Shown here in pieces: positions 49,001-60,199 of a stretch of 64,000 nt of DNA (positions are counted from its first letter, which is position 1; the number at the start of each line of letters is the position of its first letter). Below the pieces are notes generated by a model that was given only the letters and a program-made list of their open reading frames with translations, had not been told where the DNA came from and did not search any database. The DNA comes from Aspidapion aeneum. Taxonomy: Eukaryota; Arthropoda; Insecta; Coleoptera; Brentidae. The position numbers were made by a program, and so were the translations under genes. Location of the stretch: NCBI GenBank assembly GCA_963576565.1, contig OY755047.1:21769171-21833170 (forward strand), given 5' to 3'.

Positions 49001-52000
49001 ACGCAGCGTATTCAAATTCAATTAAAAGATAAGTGGTTTAGGTTTTACTAGGCAACTATTTATTTTTATAGAAAGCCACTGACAAATTAGTGATTTTTAT
49101 TTTTCTAGGAGAAACGCAGTGGTTTTTTATAATTTTTTTAAATAATTTTTCCTTACTAGTGGCGTAATACCCAGAAAAAGTTGTGTTTGTAAAATGAATC
49201 CGCCACAAACATATAGATTTTATTTGCGTAAGATTTAGTCTAGGTTTTGGTTTAAGTTTAGGGTTTAGGTTTAAAATTTAAATGTGCATTGGTTTGGAAA
49301 AATTGATTTTTTGCCGAAACAGGCCGCAATTGATTTGGTATTTTTACCTGTATGGACGATAAAATATCCTAAAAATTGAAATTTAAGACGATTTGTTCTT
49401 GAAATGGACCATATAGACCGGAAAAAAGAAGAAAACATGGAAAACTGATTTTTCTACAACTGTCTAATTTAGGCTACTACGTCACTTTAAACCCCTAGGT
49501 CATGGAATTCCGACTAAAAATCGTCCTAAATTTTAAACAACCTCCGAGGGGTGGTTTATCTCATTGTAACTTGAAAACAATCACGTTTTTGTTAATTTAT
49601 TTGTTAAAAATGTAAAATTTGATCATATTTAGGAACGATATGACAAAATTTTATACGATTTCTAGCTTCAATTAACTATTAGAGCGAGTTTTTTAGGGCA
49701 ATGTACACAAGGCTGGATAAACCGTTTAGTACTAAATTCTCATATCTCTTTTATATTTTAGCATGTAGCTTTTAAACGATATTTGCCTTGACGAGGAAAG
49801 TAAAAGAAAACGATCTTCAGATTAAAATCCAAATAAACTCAGACGCGATTTATTTATTTGCAAATAATCTTTAAATTAATATAATAAAAAATGTTTTTAT
49901 TTATTTATTTATTTATTGTAGCAGTCATTTTCCATTAATGGTTATAATACGCTCTAGTCATACAGATATATTTAAGATGTACGTGCACCGAGATGACAGC
50001 AGATGACAATCCCAGTACTTAGTCCAGCAAGTGTCAGTCAAGTCAATTTTAGGTCAATTTTCAATAAATTTAAAAATTTATTTTTCGGTTTCGCTTTGTT
50101 TGTGCAAGTCATATAATAAAAATTACGAAATTAGAACACATTTTCCGCCAATGTCAAGTTTGGGAAGTAAGTGTAAATTGAAAAATGTAAGTAATTCACT
50201 TAAATATCGCTGCATTTTCACTTAAACCTCGTTCCCTACAAACTTAAGCCTATAGTTTAAACCATTTCTTTTCCGTTTTTTCTATTATTTTTACGAAATC
50301 CTTGCAGATTCTTATTTAAACCGGTTTTTTTCCATTGCGATATAACCTATGTAGTTATAATTAGTCCAAAATTCCATTAACTTTTATTAAGTTTGAAAGA
50401 AATTCAGTTAAAACGTTTCACAAAAGATAAACTAAAAGTTAAACCTAAACCTAAACTTTAAACTTTAACCCTAAACCCTCTTAGTAAATACTGGTGTTAC
50501 GGTTTCCATTGTATCGGTAGAAAAACTTAAGTCTGTACCGGTATGTGTCAAGTGTTAACACTGGGAGATCCAGCGGTACCCGAGGGGCATGCTTTCCCCA
50601 CCCCTTTAGACATAAAAGGTATGTTTTAGTTCTGCAGAGTCACTTATTTAAGTATTTTTCATAAAATTAATGTCAATTCGGTGCTAAATTTGACAACTAA
50701 GACTTATCAAAAACCGCAAAGAAAAATATTTTGGTACTTGCTGTCACTTTAGCTCCTCCACCGGGAAACCCTGGATTCGCCACTGGGTGTTCTTAACTTA
50801 CGCGCCGTTGGTATCGCCCCAACCAATAAGGGTGGCACTGTGATTAACGGGAACAGCTTCATCCTGCTTTGGCAATTGGATTGTTTGAACATTAGCAGAG
50901 AAGTTTAGTGGATGTTCCAACTAGGTAAGAAATTAGATAAGAATTAGAATCTTATTGATTCATTGAATCGTTATGCTAAGTTATCCATGAATGGCGTATA
51001 TTGCGTTCACAAAGTTTAGGAAATAAAGATCGTGGTACTTCTAAGAAGTTAGGAGAATCACATTTTGTACTTTGGTAGGTATATATAGTTAATGACTTTA
51101 ATGTCGATGCCTTAAAGCGAAGTCGTTTATTCTCCGCCAAATCTGGTAAAAAATTTTTACATCCGGTGTTATCCTTCTTCTTTTAACTTTTAGTTCACAG
51201 GTCACCGGGATTTGCTGCGATCAGGGTAAACCCTTATGTTTCTATTCCTATCCAATCACCTACTAAACTAGTTTTTCTTTTTCTAAGCAGGCTACCCTAT
51301 GGTCAGTATAGCTTTTTTCCATGTGGTATACCTACACGATTCGCAGTCCCGTAGTAAGAAAAATTAAAAGGCTCTTGCAAAAAAATCAACACATGCTGCA
51401 GATGTCGCACAATTTTTTTTTGGAAATTTAAAAAATATTTGTATATTTACGAGGCTTACCCGGCATTTTGTTATGTGTTAAAATTGGTTATGAAACTCAA
51501 TTTATTTTGATAAAAATTTTAATTTTTTGGGTTGTTCAATGTTTTTTGAATTTTTTTTGATCTCAGGTGATGCAAACTAGAAATGTGTGTGTTTTGTTTT
51601 ACATACAATTTTTCCAGATCAACATATGATAAACACAGACAAAGGAAAGAGAGAGCAATCATTTCTAATGCGCCTGTCTTCAATCCTTGGATTTCAGAGG
51701 AGTCCGAAACCTTTTTAAGTGGCTTGATGGAACGGAAAACTGACTGTCCGAAAACAGTACAACGTCGACCTGGAACGCAAAAAGGATTTTTCGTACCGTT
51801 CTATGACTGTCGCACGCACGCGTTGATGGAATGAAACTATTGTTTTTGTGAGCCTTTATCAATTTTTGTAAAAATGTTTAAAATTCTTATAAATAAAACT
51901 TTCTTAGCCGTTGTTTGAGACTGTCAACGCAACACTTAATTTTACTAATTCAAAAGAAGTCTTACGTATGTAATTACGCACCAGTAAAATTAAAATTCTG

Positions 52001-55000
52001 TATCCGTGTCTGAACCTACCTTAAGGAGAGCCAAATCATTCCTGACATACAATGTTTTCCATTGCAGAGCAGTAAAGTTGGGGTGAAGAATCTGCTTAAT
52101 AACTTTGACTTTGTTTCTAGAACTTTTGTTCTTTAAACTGATGTTACCATAGTAGACCTCCAAGTTCCTTACGTCAAAACTAAAATACAGCAGTTTCTTT
52201 AAAATATTCTTTACAAGATCAAAATTCTCCTCACGCTTGCGATCTTAGGTTGCTTGCTTTGGTTAAGACCTATGATTGACGAATTTCCCCTACGAATGGC
52301 AAATTTCCCCTTTAAAGGACCAAACTGTTTGTCTGGTGAAGAAGCTAAGAGTTTTTGTTAGGGTCACTGCATCCTGGAAGCCTTGCGTCTTCCGCCAGGC
52401 TTCTAGGATGCAGTGACTTTATTTTGTATTTGATTTTTATGAGAATCCCTAAAAGGTCCTTTGGTCATTGGAAAAATTTCCAAATTTGATGACAAAAACT
52501 GGGCATAATCCCTCTTTTTTTATCATATACTAAAAAGCCTGATAACTATTATGAAAAAAAAGCCGAACGGGTCTAGTAACCCTAGCTTATTTAGATGCTC
52601 TTTTTAACCTTTAAGCGGCCCTCACACGATCGATAATATTGTCAATATTTCTGTTTTTATCATTGTCTTGCAAATGGTAAAAACACATAAAAATATTGAC
52701 AATATTATTGATCGTGTGAGGGCTGCTTTATTTCACACCATTATAAAACATCTTCTATAGTATAAGGTTGTGCAATGTTGTCGAATTGAACAAAAAGTAC
52801 AAATCTTCAATCAATTTTTTTGTTTATACTATTTTTGATGTTGTTTCTTCTTACCTTTCATCATAGTTGACGCAATGTCCCGCAGTAAGAACCCACTGGT
52901 TGAAAATTAAACTACCACCGCAGAGATGCTCCCCATAGGATTGCAGTGATACCTTCGAGAAAAAAAATGGTATGATAAAAAGTTAGAGTGGTTACTGTTA
53001 GATCCAGGATGGGAGGATCGATTGCCAATTTAAGTACACCAAGGGCACTTCTACTCGTCAATTAGATAGTTTTAAATTTAAACGATGCGCGCTGATAAGA
53101 ATAAGTTATTTTGTGTCAAAGCTCAATTTGCTTAAAAAGACTCTATAAACACCAATCAAGAAGGAAGCTTAATCAAAGAATGTTTAAATTAATGACTACT
53201 AGCAATAAAAAAAAGGAAAGTTAAATTTTTATTCAATCTATAAGGTTTAAAAGATTGTTTCCCATTCATTTAGGTACATAAATTTCCTTGAAATGCTAAT
53301 TTTCTAGTCAAGAAAAGGCTTTTTGACGAATATTCTACAGTAAATTCTTTTTTATTAGTGCATAGATAATATTTACATATTCTACATTTACTTAACTCAA
53401 TAATGTATAGTATAATAATGTTGCAAATATAGGTTATGTTTCTATAAACGGAAACTTTTGTAATTGTTTTTTCCTGAAAAATAAGAACTAATGGATTTGG
53501 AAAATTTTGTTAGTATTAGCTAGGTAATGTTAAAAGGTATTTAAATTAAACATTATATAAATTTACACTCTTAACCTATTTTAACTAGGTATTGATGAGT
53601 GTTTAAAAAAATGTAACGTAAGCCTTTTAAAGTAAAGTGAATATTGCCGGTTATTCATTTAATTAAACAGGGTCCGGCATAATGATCTCCCACATTTTGC
53701 ACTGCCACTGTGCCTGAATCACTGAAGAGAGGGGAAGCTTAGCGTAGTCGGTTGGTAGCTCGCGGCTTGCCATCGTTCCTTCGTTATCGAGACATTAATC
53801 AAAAGTAGGTAACGAATCTGTGATTACAACACAAAGAACTTTTCGTACTGACTTCGCACTTGGTAGACATGCTTTAGTTATAGATACTTTGGGAATATCT
53901 GAGCACTATTCCCGAACCATTGACGAATTGAAAGCAGCAATACACCAAGAAATTACAGGAATATCGCTTTAGTGCACGAGTGAAACTTTCAGAAATCAGC
54001 TTCGACTGTGTACCGAAAAAAATGGCCGCCACATGGACTCTGTAATTTTCAAAACTTAATAAAAACGAATGATATAATACGATTTCAGTTAAATAAAATG
54101 AAATATAAATAGTATTTACAATGGCGTTTTTAATGTGGGAGATCATTCTGCCGGACCCTGTATGTAAGTATAGTGAAATAATCTATGTTTTTCCAAATAT
54201 TAAAATTTAAAACTAAACATTTAAAACTCCGTCCAGGTCCAACGTGTCCATCACACACTATATATTTGTGAATTTCGTCTTCGTCAAAGTTAGTTTTTTG
54301 CCGAAGTATTTTTAGCCACTCATCAAATAGCTTTAGGTTCCATTTGGGAATGGCGCTTGCTAACATAGTCTTCGCGCCCACGAACACAAAATTGTTTTCT
54401 TTTAAATATCTTAAATATCGATAGGCCACAATTTAGCAAAAAACACTTTTAAAAATAAGGTAAAAAGTCGAAAAATCATGAAAAACTGCAACCACAAATG
54501 AAAAATGCCGAATTACAGTTAATGTTTAATGTCCATGGCGACACCACAGGAGTCTGTACATACTATGTTTATACCAGGGTTGACGGTCTGTAATAAGCGC
54601 CTCTCGAACTTTGTATTCCGAACTAACCCACATAGCACAAAAATCACATCAACGTTAAATTCACGTGAACAAAAATAACAAAGCTTTTTTTTACTTGAAA
54701 ACAACCTTATAGCATGTAATATTTATTTTGTTAAATCTACATGCTTAAAGATAACTTAAAAACAAGGAGAAATGAAGCTATAAAAATGTACTTTTTACTG
54801 AAGTTTCTGGTGCTGTGTATATAACGTGTTTTTTACCCTCGTTATTTTCATGTACCAAATTCACACTTAAAAAGTCCTCCACAACATGTTCTAAAACGCC
54901 ACTAGATTAAGACTTCTCAAACCTACTAACTTTCTGCGTCTTTTTTGGTAACGTTTTTTTAATAACATTTTTTTAACTTAAAAGAGACGTGATAGGAAGT

Positions 55001-58000
55001 TATAAAAGTTCACTAGTTTAAGACTACAACACTTTAAGACAATTTTAGAGATGGCGCTCAAGGCAAGACAAAATATCTATGTATCTATCTATATACATTA
55101 TGTTTTTTTTTAAAGCTAAACAAAATTTTTGAACAGCAAACACTTTTACAGAATATTAATGTGTCTTTATGAGGTTAATATCAGATGCGTCGTGATCGTG
55201 GATCAGGGATCAGTCCCTTAACAGGTTTTTGGAGTTTAGAGGCCAAAGCACTGCCTGATTTCGTCAAAGTGAAAAATCCCGACTATAGGTGGCGATGCTG
55301 CTAGTAAAATCCCAAAAATATTCGGTAGAAAAGCCATGCAATTCGCGTTTTAAAATTCGTGTAGAAAAGGCGTGATTCTAATGTGATTTTAACGTTGATA
55401 AAAATCACTTGAAACTAACGTAAAACATTGCTGTTTTAATTTGTTAAAGGAGTTATTAAAACGCAGTTTTTAGCAACGTTATTTTTTATAACGTTAATGA
55501 ATGACCTATTAAGCTTGTTTTCATATATGAAATAAAGGTTTTTTTCTAACAGCTTTTAAAATCAACATTTTTTTTTCTCACGTCTTTTTTACGTGTTAAA
55601 CACGTGATTGTGCTATGTGGGAATGTATACAGGGGGTTTGTATAACAGTATTATGACAAGACCGGGGTGCTTTCCTTACTATAAATAATTAGTATACTGT
55701 GAGTGGACTATAGGCTGCCGGTTGTGATGTTTTCAAATGTCAAAATGGACGCCCAAGAAAACTCAACCATGGCGATGGGAAGAAGAGTAATTTATTCCCC
55801 TCCTAGGTCTCTGAGCATAGCAGTGGCGGTCCCAGTGAAGGGTTCGCCCCTATTGATTTATTTGTGTACTGAGTTTTCCAAATACAAGAGGCATATTCTG
55901 GTGTATTTCATACCTGAGCGAAGCCGTTTTCAAGCGAATAACTAGTAATTACCTCTGGTTATCCCTTGGTTAACATTTAAAATCAGCTGTTTAGGCTCTT
56001 AGCCAGAAACACCGCTTGAATAGCTTTTTTTCTAACCAGTTATTGTTTGTTGTTGCTTTTTGCGATTTTTTAAAGAAGTTTAGTTGGTTTTAGTGCGCTT
56101 TTTGAAACATGAATAATAATCTTCTTGCCATTATTGAATTTGAGTTATTTTCAACCGACTCTCAAATACTGGCGTATTTGATTTGAAATGAGCATAATTT
56201 GGAACAAAACTTAAATATAATAAACAGTGGTTAGAGGAGTATAATAATACTGTTTTTTTATGATATTTAGGGTCCATCTCACCGACTTTTTTTTCGTTAC
56301 TTAGCTTAAAGCGTTTCTTAGTATAATCATAATATGACGTAATAAGGAACACTTAAGGCTAAGTAACGAAAAAAAAAGTCGGTGCGATGGGCTATTAATG
56401 TATTAAAGTCTACATTGAAAAACTTAGAGAAAGCCAAGGGTTGAAACAGAAAAAAAATTTGCCAAGACAATATAGAGGAGGCCATCTTTTTGTACAATTT
56501 TCTCTCATAATTGAGGCACACACGATAACTTCCACGCATTGCAAAATTTCACGCAAAAAGAAATAAAAAAAATGATAGTGAGGTTAGAAAACCCAATAAC
56601 CTTCCTCGACAGTGTGGTAATTACCGATAATAAACGATGACGTACAAAGGCCGCTTGAACGCCTATGGTAAATACTAGTAATTACTAGTTATTCGCTTGA
56701 AAATGGTTTAAATGAGGTCATTACCATAATTATGTGTTTAAAAATCTAAACCGCCTCTCCTCCTTTTAAATATTTAAGACTGCCCCTGAACACATGGATA
56801 AAATAATTCTAAATAAAATTGAAAATAATACTTACAACAAAAGGGAATTCACCCTGAGTTGCATTTTCGCCGCCTACAACTTCGGGTTTGACTACAGCTA
56901 TAAAAAAAAAGTAATAAAACAATAAATTAATAAATAAGAAAAAGAGCTTAGAATTCACCGAGTTGTTTAAAAGATTACTTATGGCCCAGAAAGTGATCTG
57001 AAAAATAGTCCTAGTTGTAATTTGATGCATAAACAACAGTGAAGGTGGATTGGGACAGAACAGTCGTTTTTTTTAAATAGGGAGTTAAATTATTACCTTG
57101 CCCCCTTATTCTTTAGATCTAGCCTAGTGTTACTTCTTCTTTAATTTTGAGCCGTTAAAACCTGATTGACAATTATTTAAAAAACCACAATGAAGAATAA
57201 AGCAAAAAGAAAAAATCCAACACTTTTTGAAGATTACTAGTAAGAAATATTTGATAAATTATTTTATAGAAGAACAAGTATGCAGGGTTTCCCAATTCAA
57301 TTCTTAATTTCAAAAATTATGAGGATGTGAAACAACGTATATAAAGTTATATGATCTAAGTGTAGAAGGCAGAGAAAGGAGCGACGTGCATCCAATGAAA
57401 ACGCAAAGCGTTAATGACTGCCTTTTCATGTATTGGTAAATTGTATACCATATCTGTCGCACTCGCAACTTCTAGATTAAAGAACTGCAATGGGACAGAG
57501 AGTCGATGGTTGACTAAAGAACAAATTGACAAAAAACTCTTTATTGTTAGAGTAATTAACAGTAGCCATTTGAAAATTGAACAAGTTTTCGTGGCTAAAC
57601 GGGCAAAAAGAAGTTTTTGTTTTTCTTATATTTTTTCGTGGGTAGCTCGAAAGCTTAGTCTCACGGGTAGGGATGTACGATTCGAATCGATTTTAATCGA
57701 AGATCGATCTTTTGACCAAAAAGATCGATTAAAATCGATCGATTTTTTTCCAAAATCGAAGCTCGAGTTTATTATGTTACATGATCATATCGCTCGCTGA
57801 ATGTTCGCCTCACAGTTAGTCGACTCGAGCCGACTTCACCCGAATTAGCCGAATGAGCGTTACACAGCCAAGCCTGACGGCTCAGTTCAATTCACTACCC
57901 ACAAAAACTGCTAAACGCGCCTAAAGAAGTTTACACTTCAAAAACACATTAGTTTTCTCGATTATTTGTAGCTGGTCCCGGCGCCGGCGGCGGTGTCCTT

Positions 58001-59801
58001 GTATTTACTGTTATTTATTTGTTAATAACACCCTATTCCACCAATGCATGCCCACCCCGATTCAAAAAACGCATCAGGTGACGCAGCATTTAAAGCCGGT
58101 GTAAATCCATGGGCCATCATGTAATGCGTTTTTTGAATCAGGGTGGGCATGCATTGGTGGAAACAGGGTATAAAGGTATTTAGATAATAGGAACTTATTG
58201 CAATAAAGCCAGGCAATAGAGAATTATTGAAATAATGCCAGGCTATAATTGTGCCAGGCACAATTTTGACACCTTCACATTGTAATATCAGCTGTGATCT
58301 TTCAACACACGGCCTTTGTTTACTATATGAACCGGAATAAATAGTGCCTTCTTTTATTAATTGAAAATAAATGACGAAAGATTTAAATTCGACTTTGATA
58401 TGGCAATTTTGAAGGATCAACTGTCAGTTTTCAATGGGAATGTGTCAAAATAGTGCCTGGCACAATTATAGCCTGGCTGTATTTCAATAATTTTCTAATA
58501 ATTATTGTGCCGGGCACTAATCTGACATTTTCGCATTAGAAGAACAGCTGTTTTCTTTCAAAATTAGGCCTTTGTGTATTATAAGAGCCAAAATTAATAG
58601 TAGGGACTTATTGCAATAGTGCCAGGCACTAATTGTGCCGGGCACTATTCTAACAGATCCGCATTGAAAACTGACAGTTGATCTTTCAAAATTGACATAC
58701 CAAAGTCGAATTTATAAATCCAGTCGTTTATTTTCCATCAATAGTGGCGGCACTATTAATTTTGGTTCTTATAATACACAAGGGCCTAATTTTGAAAGAA
58801 CACAGCTGTTAATATAAAAATTATAATGCGAAAATGTCAGAATTGTGCCCGGCACAATTATTGCCTGACCTTATTGCAATAGGTCCCTAGTGCCGCCACT
58901 ATTAATGGAAAATAAACGACTGGATTTATAAATTCGACTTTGGTATGTCAATTTTGAAAGATCAACTGTCAGTTTTCAATGCGAATCTGTCAGAATAGTG
59001 CCTGGCCTTATTGCAATAGGTCCCTAATTATATAGTACTTTTATTAAAAAACAATAATATTCAGAATCGAATATCGATTTTTAAAAAGATCGATCTTTTG
59101 TTGCCGATATATTTTTTGATCGATCTTGTAATGCACGATCTTGAATCGATTCAAAATATCTATTTATTTCGTTTCTGGGACATCCCTACTCACGGGGGTC
59201 CAAGATCTAATGGACACCTAATAAGTGTTGACAGTTAACTGTTTCGTCCTTATGGGACTCCTCAGAACACTGCTTGGTGAATGTGACAATTATTGCGAAG
59301 TTAATTAGACACTTTTGTCTCTAGTCATAAGTAAATAGTAAGAAAACTATCACAAGAAGCGCCATCTACCGAGATACGAGAGAAACAAATACCAAAAGCA
59401 GGCGAGAATTAACTGCTCTATATATCGATCGACGAAAAGATCGATTGCAAAGAAACAGAAACCATTCGTGACCTACGTCAGCGCTTCTGTCTTTCAGGCC
59501 AAAGCAAAGCTGATTAGAGTTTTTACCCACCATCAGACGCGAGCGTCAAATCAGCGGAATTTTTAAGCCAAATAATATTAACAAACGTGAATTTTAGTAC
59601 CCGTGAATTTAAAAATTAAACAAACATGTTTTCGTGGCTGATCGGGTCATATTTTTCCGTAGCATTTGTGGTATGGCCCCCTTACTTTAAATACGTTATA
59701 ATTTTTTGTGCTCTAACTTTAAATATGTTTTTTGTGCTACACTTACGAGATCCAGTTACAGTGTTCAGGACAAAACCGAATAATATCGCGAAACCCACCA
59801 T
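46021..59801 (-). CDS. Secreted chymotrypsin-like serine protease (S1), intact
   Basis: Seven coding exons with consensus splice sites: 59,747-59,801; 56,836-56,897; 52,855-52,952; 52,020-52,167; 50,802-50,920; 48,598-48,739; 46,021-46,167. They join to 256 residues. Exon 1 is a signal peptide ([18 protein letters not shown]). Exon 2 holds the propeptide and mature start [15 protein letters not shown]. The catalytic triad is present: His in WVLTAGHC (exon 3), Asp in NDLALLK (exon 4), Ser in GDSGGP (exon 7). Cysteines fit three disulfides (42-58, 168-182, 191-220). The pocket residue at position 189 is Gly, with Ser216 and Gly226, so it is chymotrypsin/elastase-like rather than trypsin-like. 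The residue before VVGG is Glu, not Lys/Arg. AATAAA follows the stop closely. A likely role is digestion in the gut lumen. Introns carry about 10 kb of transposons. An alternative first exon lies at 62,863. Confidence 0.92.
46246..48478. mobile_element. ~2.2-kb inverted-repeat insertion in protease intron 6
   Basis: Unit 1 has only 273 bases in this intron, so the extra block is a later insertion in unit 2. Its ends are ~90-base inverted copies: left TTACTTTTTGGCAACAGACC, right (reversed) TTACTTTTTGGCAAACGGGC. From 47,060 it repeats the blocks of 18,190-19,865, including the TACTTTCGACCTTTTG minisatellite (47,236-47,370) and the CGGACGCCGCTGGAGAG units. The left part, 46,300-47,060, is a partial inverted relative. 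Confidence 0.8.
48757..50496. mobile_element. CACTA-like (CMC) element in protease intron 5
   Basis: Termini CACCAGTATTTACTAAG and CTTAGTAAATACTGGTG are perfect inverted repeats of 17 bases, flanked by TTA on each side. Unit 1 shows the uninterrupted empty site (CTTTACAGTATCCATTGC). CAC ends with 3-base duplication fit the CMC group. Just inside both ends are telomere-like strings (TTTAGGGTTTAGG and CCTAAACC). No transposase is recognised. Confidence 0.75.
48778..49192. repeat. Nested foldback repeat, ~118-bp near-perfect arms
   Basis: 48,780-48,897 and 49,074-49,192 are inverted copies (landmarks CACTGACAAATTAGTGATTT and CACTGCGTTTCTCCTAGAAA). A loop of about 176 bases lies between. It sits inside the CACTA-like element, and arm identity is high, suggesting a recent insertion. 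Confidence 0.85.
50552..50786. repeat. hAT-like MITE in intron 5, unit 2
   Basis: Ends ACTGGGAGATCCAGCGG and CTGGATTCGCCACTG; positional counterpart of 37,775-38,567 in unit 1, but internally deleted. Confidence 0.6.
51005..51850. mobile_element. Unclassified repeat, inverted relative of 40,029-41,310
   Basis: Landmarks TACTTCTAAGAAGTTAGG, CCATGTGGTATACCTAC and GATGGAACGGAAAACTGACTG match 40,029-41,310 on the opposite strand. An 83-codon frame at 51,583 covers the shared block but its counterpart is frameshifted. Lies in intron 4 of the intact protease. Confidence 0.6.
52363..52417. ncRNA. Strong short hairpin in protease intron 3
   Basis: GTCACTGCATCCTGGAAGCCT pairs with AGGCTTCTAGGATGCAGTGAC with one mismatch (a G:U wobble on one strand), closing a 13-base loop. 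Size and stem resemble a very short precursor-miRNA-like hairpin, but it could equally be a tiny palindromic transposon. Expression is unknown. Confidence 0.35.
52614..52727. repeat. 114-bp palindromic MITE
   Basis: Termini AGC(G/A)GCCCTCACACGATC extend through AATATTGTCAATATTT as ~37-base inverted repeats with one or two mismatches, around a 40-base loop. Lies in intron 3 of the intact protease. Confidence 0.88.
53668..54160 (+). mobile_element. Internally deleted mariner-type element
   Basis: Inverted ends of about 28 bases start CAGGGTCCGGCATAATGATC and, reversed, CAGGGTCCGGCAGAATGATC. Plus-strand translation keeps the transposase N-terminus ([17 protein letters not shown]) fused by deletion to its C-terminal end. 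The latter reads [18 protein letters not shown] and [20 protein letters not shown]. The DDE/D core is gone. This gives a 493-base non-autonomous copy in intron 2 of the protease. Confidence 0.85.
54627..55621. mobile_element. ~1-kb TIR element, CCCACATAGCACAA ends
   Basis: Perfect 14-base termini CCCACATAGCACAA/TTGTGCTATGTGGG, with looser subterminal symmetry around ACGTTAAA and CACGTGA. The inner block 55,138-55,275 is the inverted copy of 11,876-12,015. No transposase seen and no clear TSD. Confidence 0.75.
55821..56788. repeat. hAT-like MITE with nested insertions (unit 2)
   Basis: Same ends as the 167-base copy at 42,545-42,711. The extra ~780 bases (55,928-56,704) are bounded by inverted TTTTCAAGCGAATAACTAGT. 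Inside these lies a further hairpin at 56,267-56,393 whose arms share CACCGACTTTTTTTTCGTTA. Unit 1 is the empty site. Confidence 0.75.
58029..58172. repeat. 144-bp MITE nested in a hAT
   Basis: Termini ACCCTATTCCACCAATGCAT and, reversed, ACCCTGTTTCCACCAATGCA, continuing through GCCCACCC and ATTCAAAAAACGCAT. Arms of about 45 bases. Confidence 0.88.
58195..59028. repeat. Palindrome-rich MITE cluster (TATTGCAATA ends)
   Basis: Outer ends GGAACTTATTGCAATAAAGC and, reversed, GGGACCTATTGCAATAAGGC are inverted. The same terminal motif also occurs internally near 58,608 and 58,868. GTGCC(A/G)GGCAC palindromes recur several times. The arms 58,670-58,760 and 58,900-58,990 are long inverted copies sharing GATCAACTGTCAGTTTTCAA. 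Likely MITEs inserted into one another. Confidence 0.75.
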
Positions 59802-59852
59802 TTTGTCTCAATTTTTTTGTTTAACTTAAATAATAATATCGATCTTGACACA

Positions 59853-59860
59853 TTTATATA
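59853..59860 (-). promoter_or_regulatory. TATA box of protease first exon 1b
   Basis: TATATAAA on the minus strand, about 52 bases upstream of the exon 1b start codon and 33 bases from a weak initiator-like TTAAGTT. Confidence 0.5.
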
Positions 59861-60199
59861 ATCTTAATAATCATTTATCTGGAATAAAAATCTTATTATT
59901 AACAATATTAATATGCAAGATAAAAATCTTTGAACAAAATCAAGAATTAAGAAGATTTTGGATAAGTGTGTAAAATGGAGCAAAATTGATCAATAATTAG
60001 AAATATAATTTATACTTAAAAATTAACAATAACAATGTAAAAATTAAATAAAAAACAAATAAAATAAAGTAAAGGTAAAAATCCACACCCACACATCCTT
60101 CGATAAAATAATAAAATTAAAATATTTCATCCAGACCGGAATTTACTGGGATAGACCCCAAAACTACTGCAGAATGTCCTCTTTGTATGGCCAAACTTA

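Larger units (their letters stand above)
57668..59188. mobile_element. hAT-type element, 1521 bp, with 8-bp TSD
   Basis: Ends TAGGGATGT and ACATCCCTA; both flanks carry CTCACGGG (57,660-57,667 and 59,189-59,196). Subterminal regions hold many GATCGAT and AATCGAT motifs in both orientations, which could be transposase-binding repeats. Inside are a 144-bp MITE (58,029-58,172), a palindrome-rich block (58,195-59,028), and a segment (57,790-57,945) that recurs at 44,840-44,990. No transposase is recognised. Confidence 0.88.
57580..59650. mobile_element. Inverted copy of the 13,072-13,720 repeat, split by a hAT
   Basis: The pieces 57,580-57,667 and 59,189-59,650 together form the reverse complement of 13,072-13,720 (landmarks GGTGTCCATTAGATCTTGG and CCAAGCAGTGTTCTGAGGAG when reversed). 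The hAT at 57,668-59,188 interrupts them. Confidence 0.75.

Noticed and set aside
53745..53780. tRNA-like string GTCGGTTGGTAGCTCGCGGC
   Set aside because: It sits within the 5' region of the mariner relic and no cloverleaf can be completed around it.
54130..54429. 99-codon minus-strand frame ending at a mariner terminus
   Set aside because: The final residues come from the transposon end and the rest resembles nothing I know; no splice context linking it to the protease gene.
57414..57800. 128-codon plus-strand frame
   Set aside because: It crosses the junction between a dispersed repeat and a hAT terminus, so it is a chance fusion of repeat sequence.
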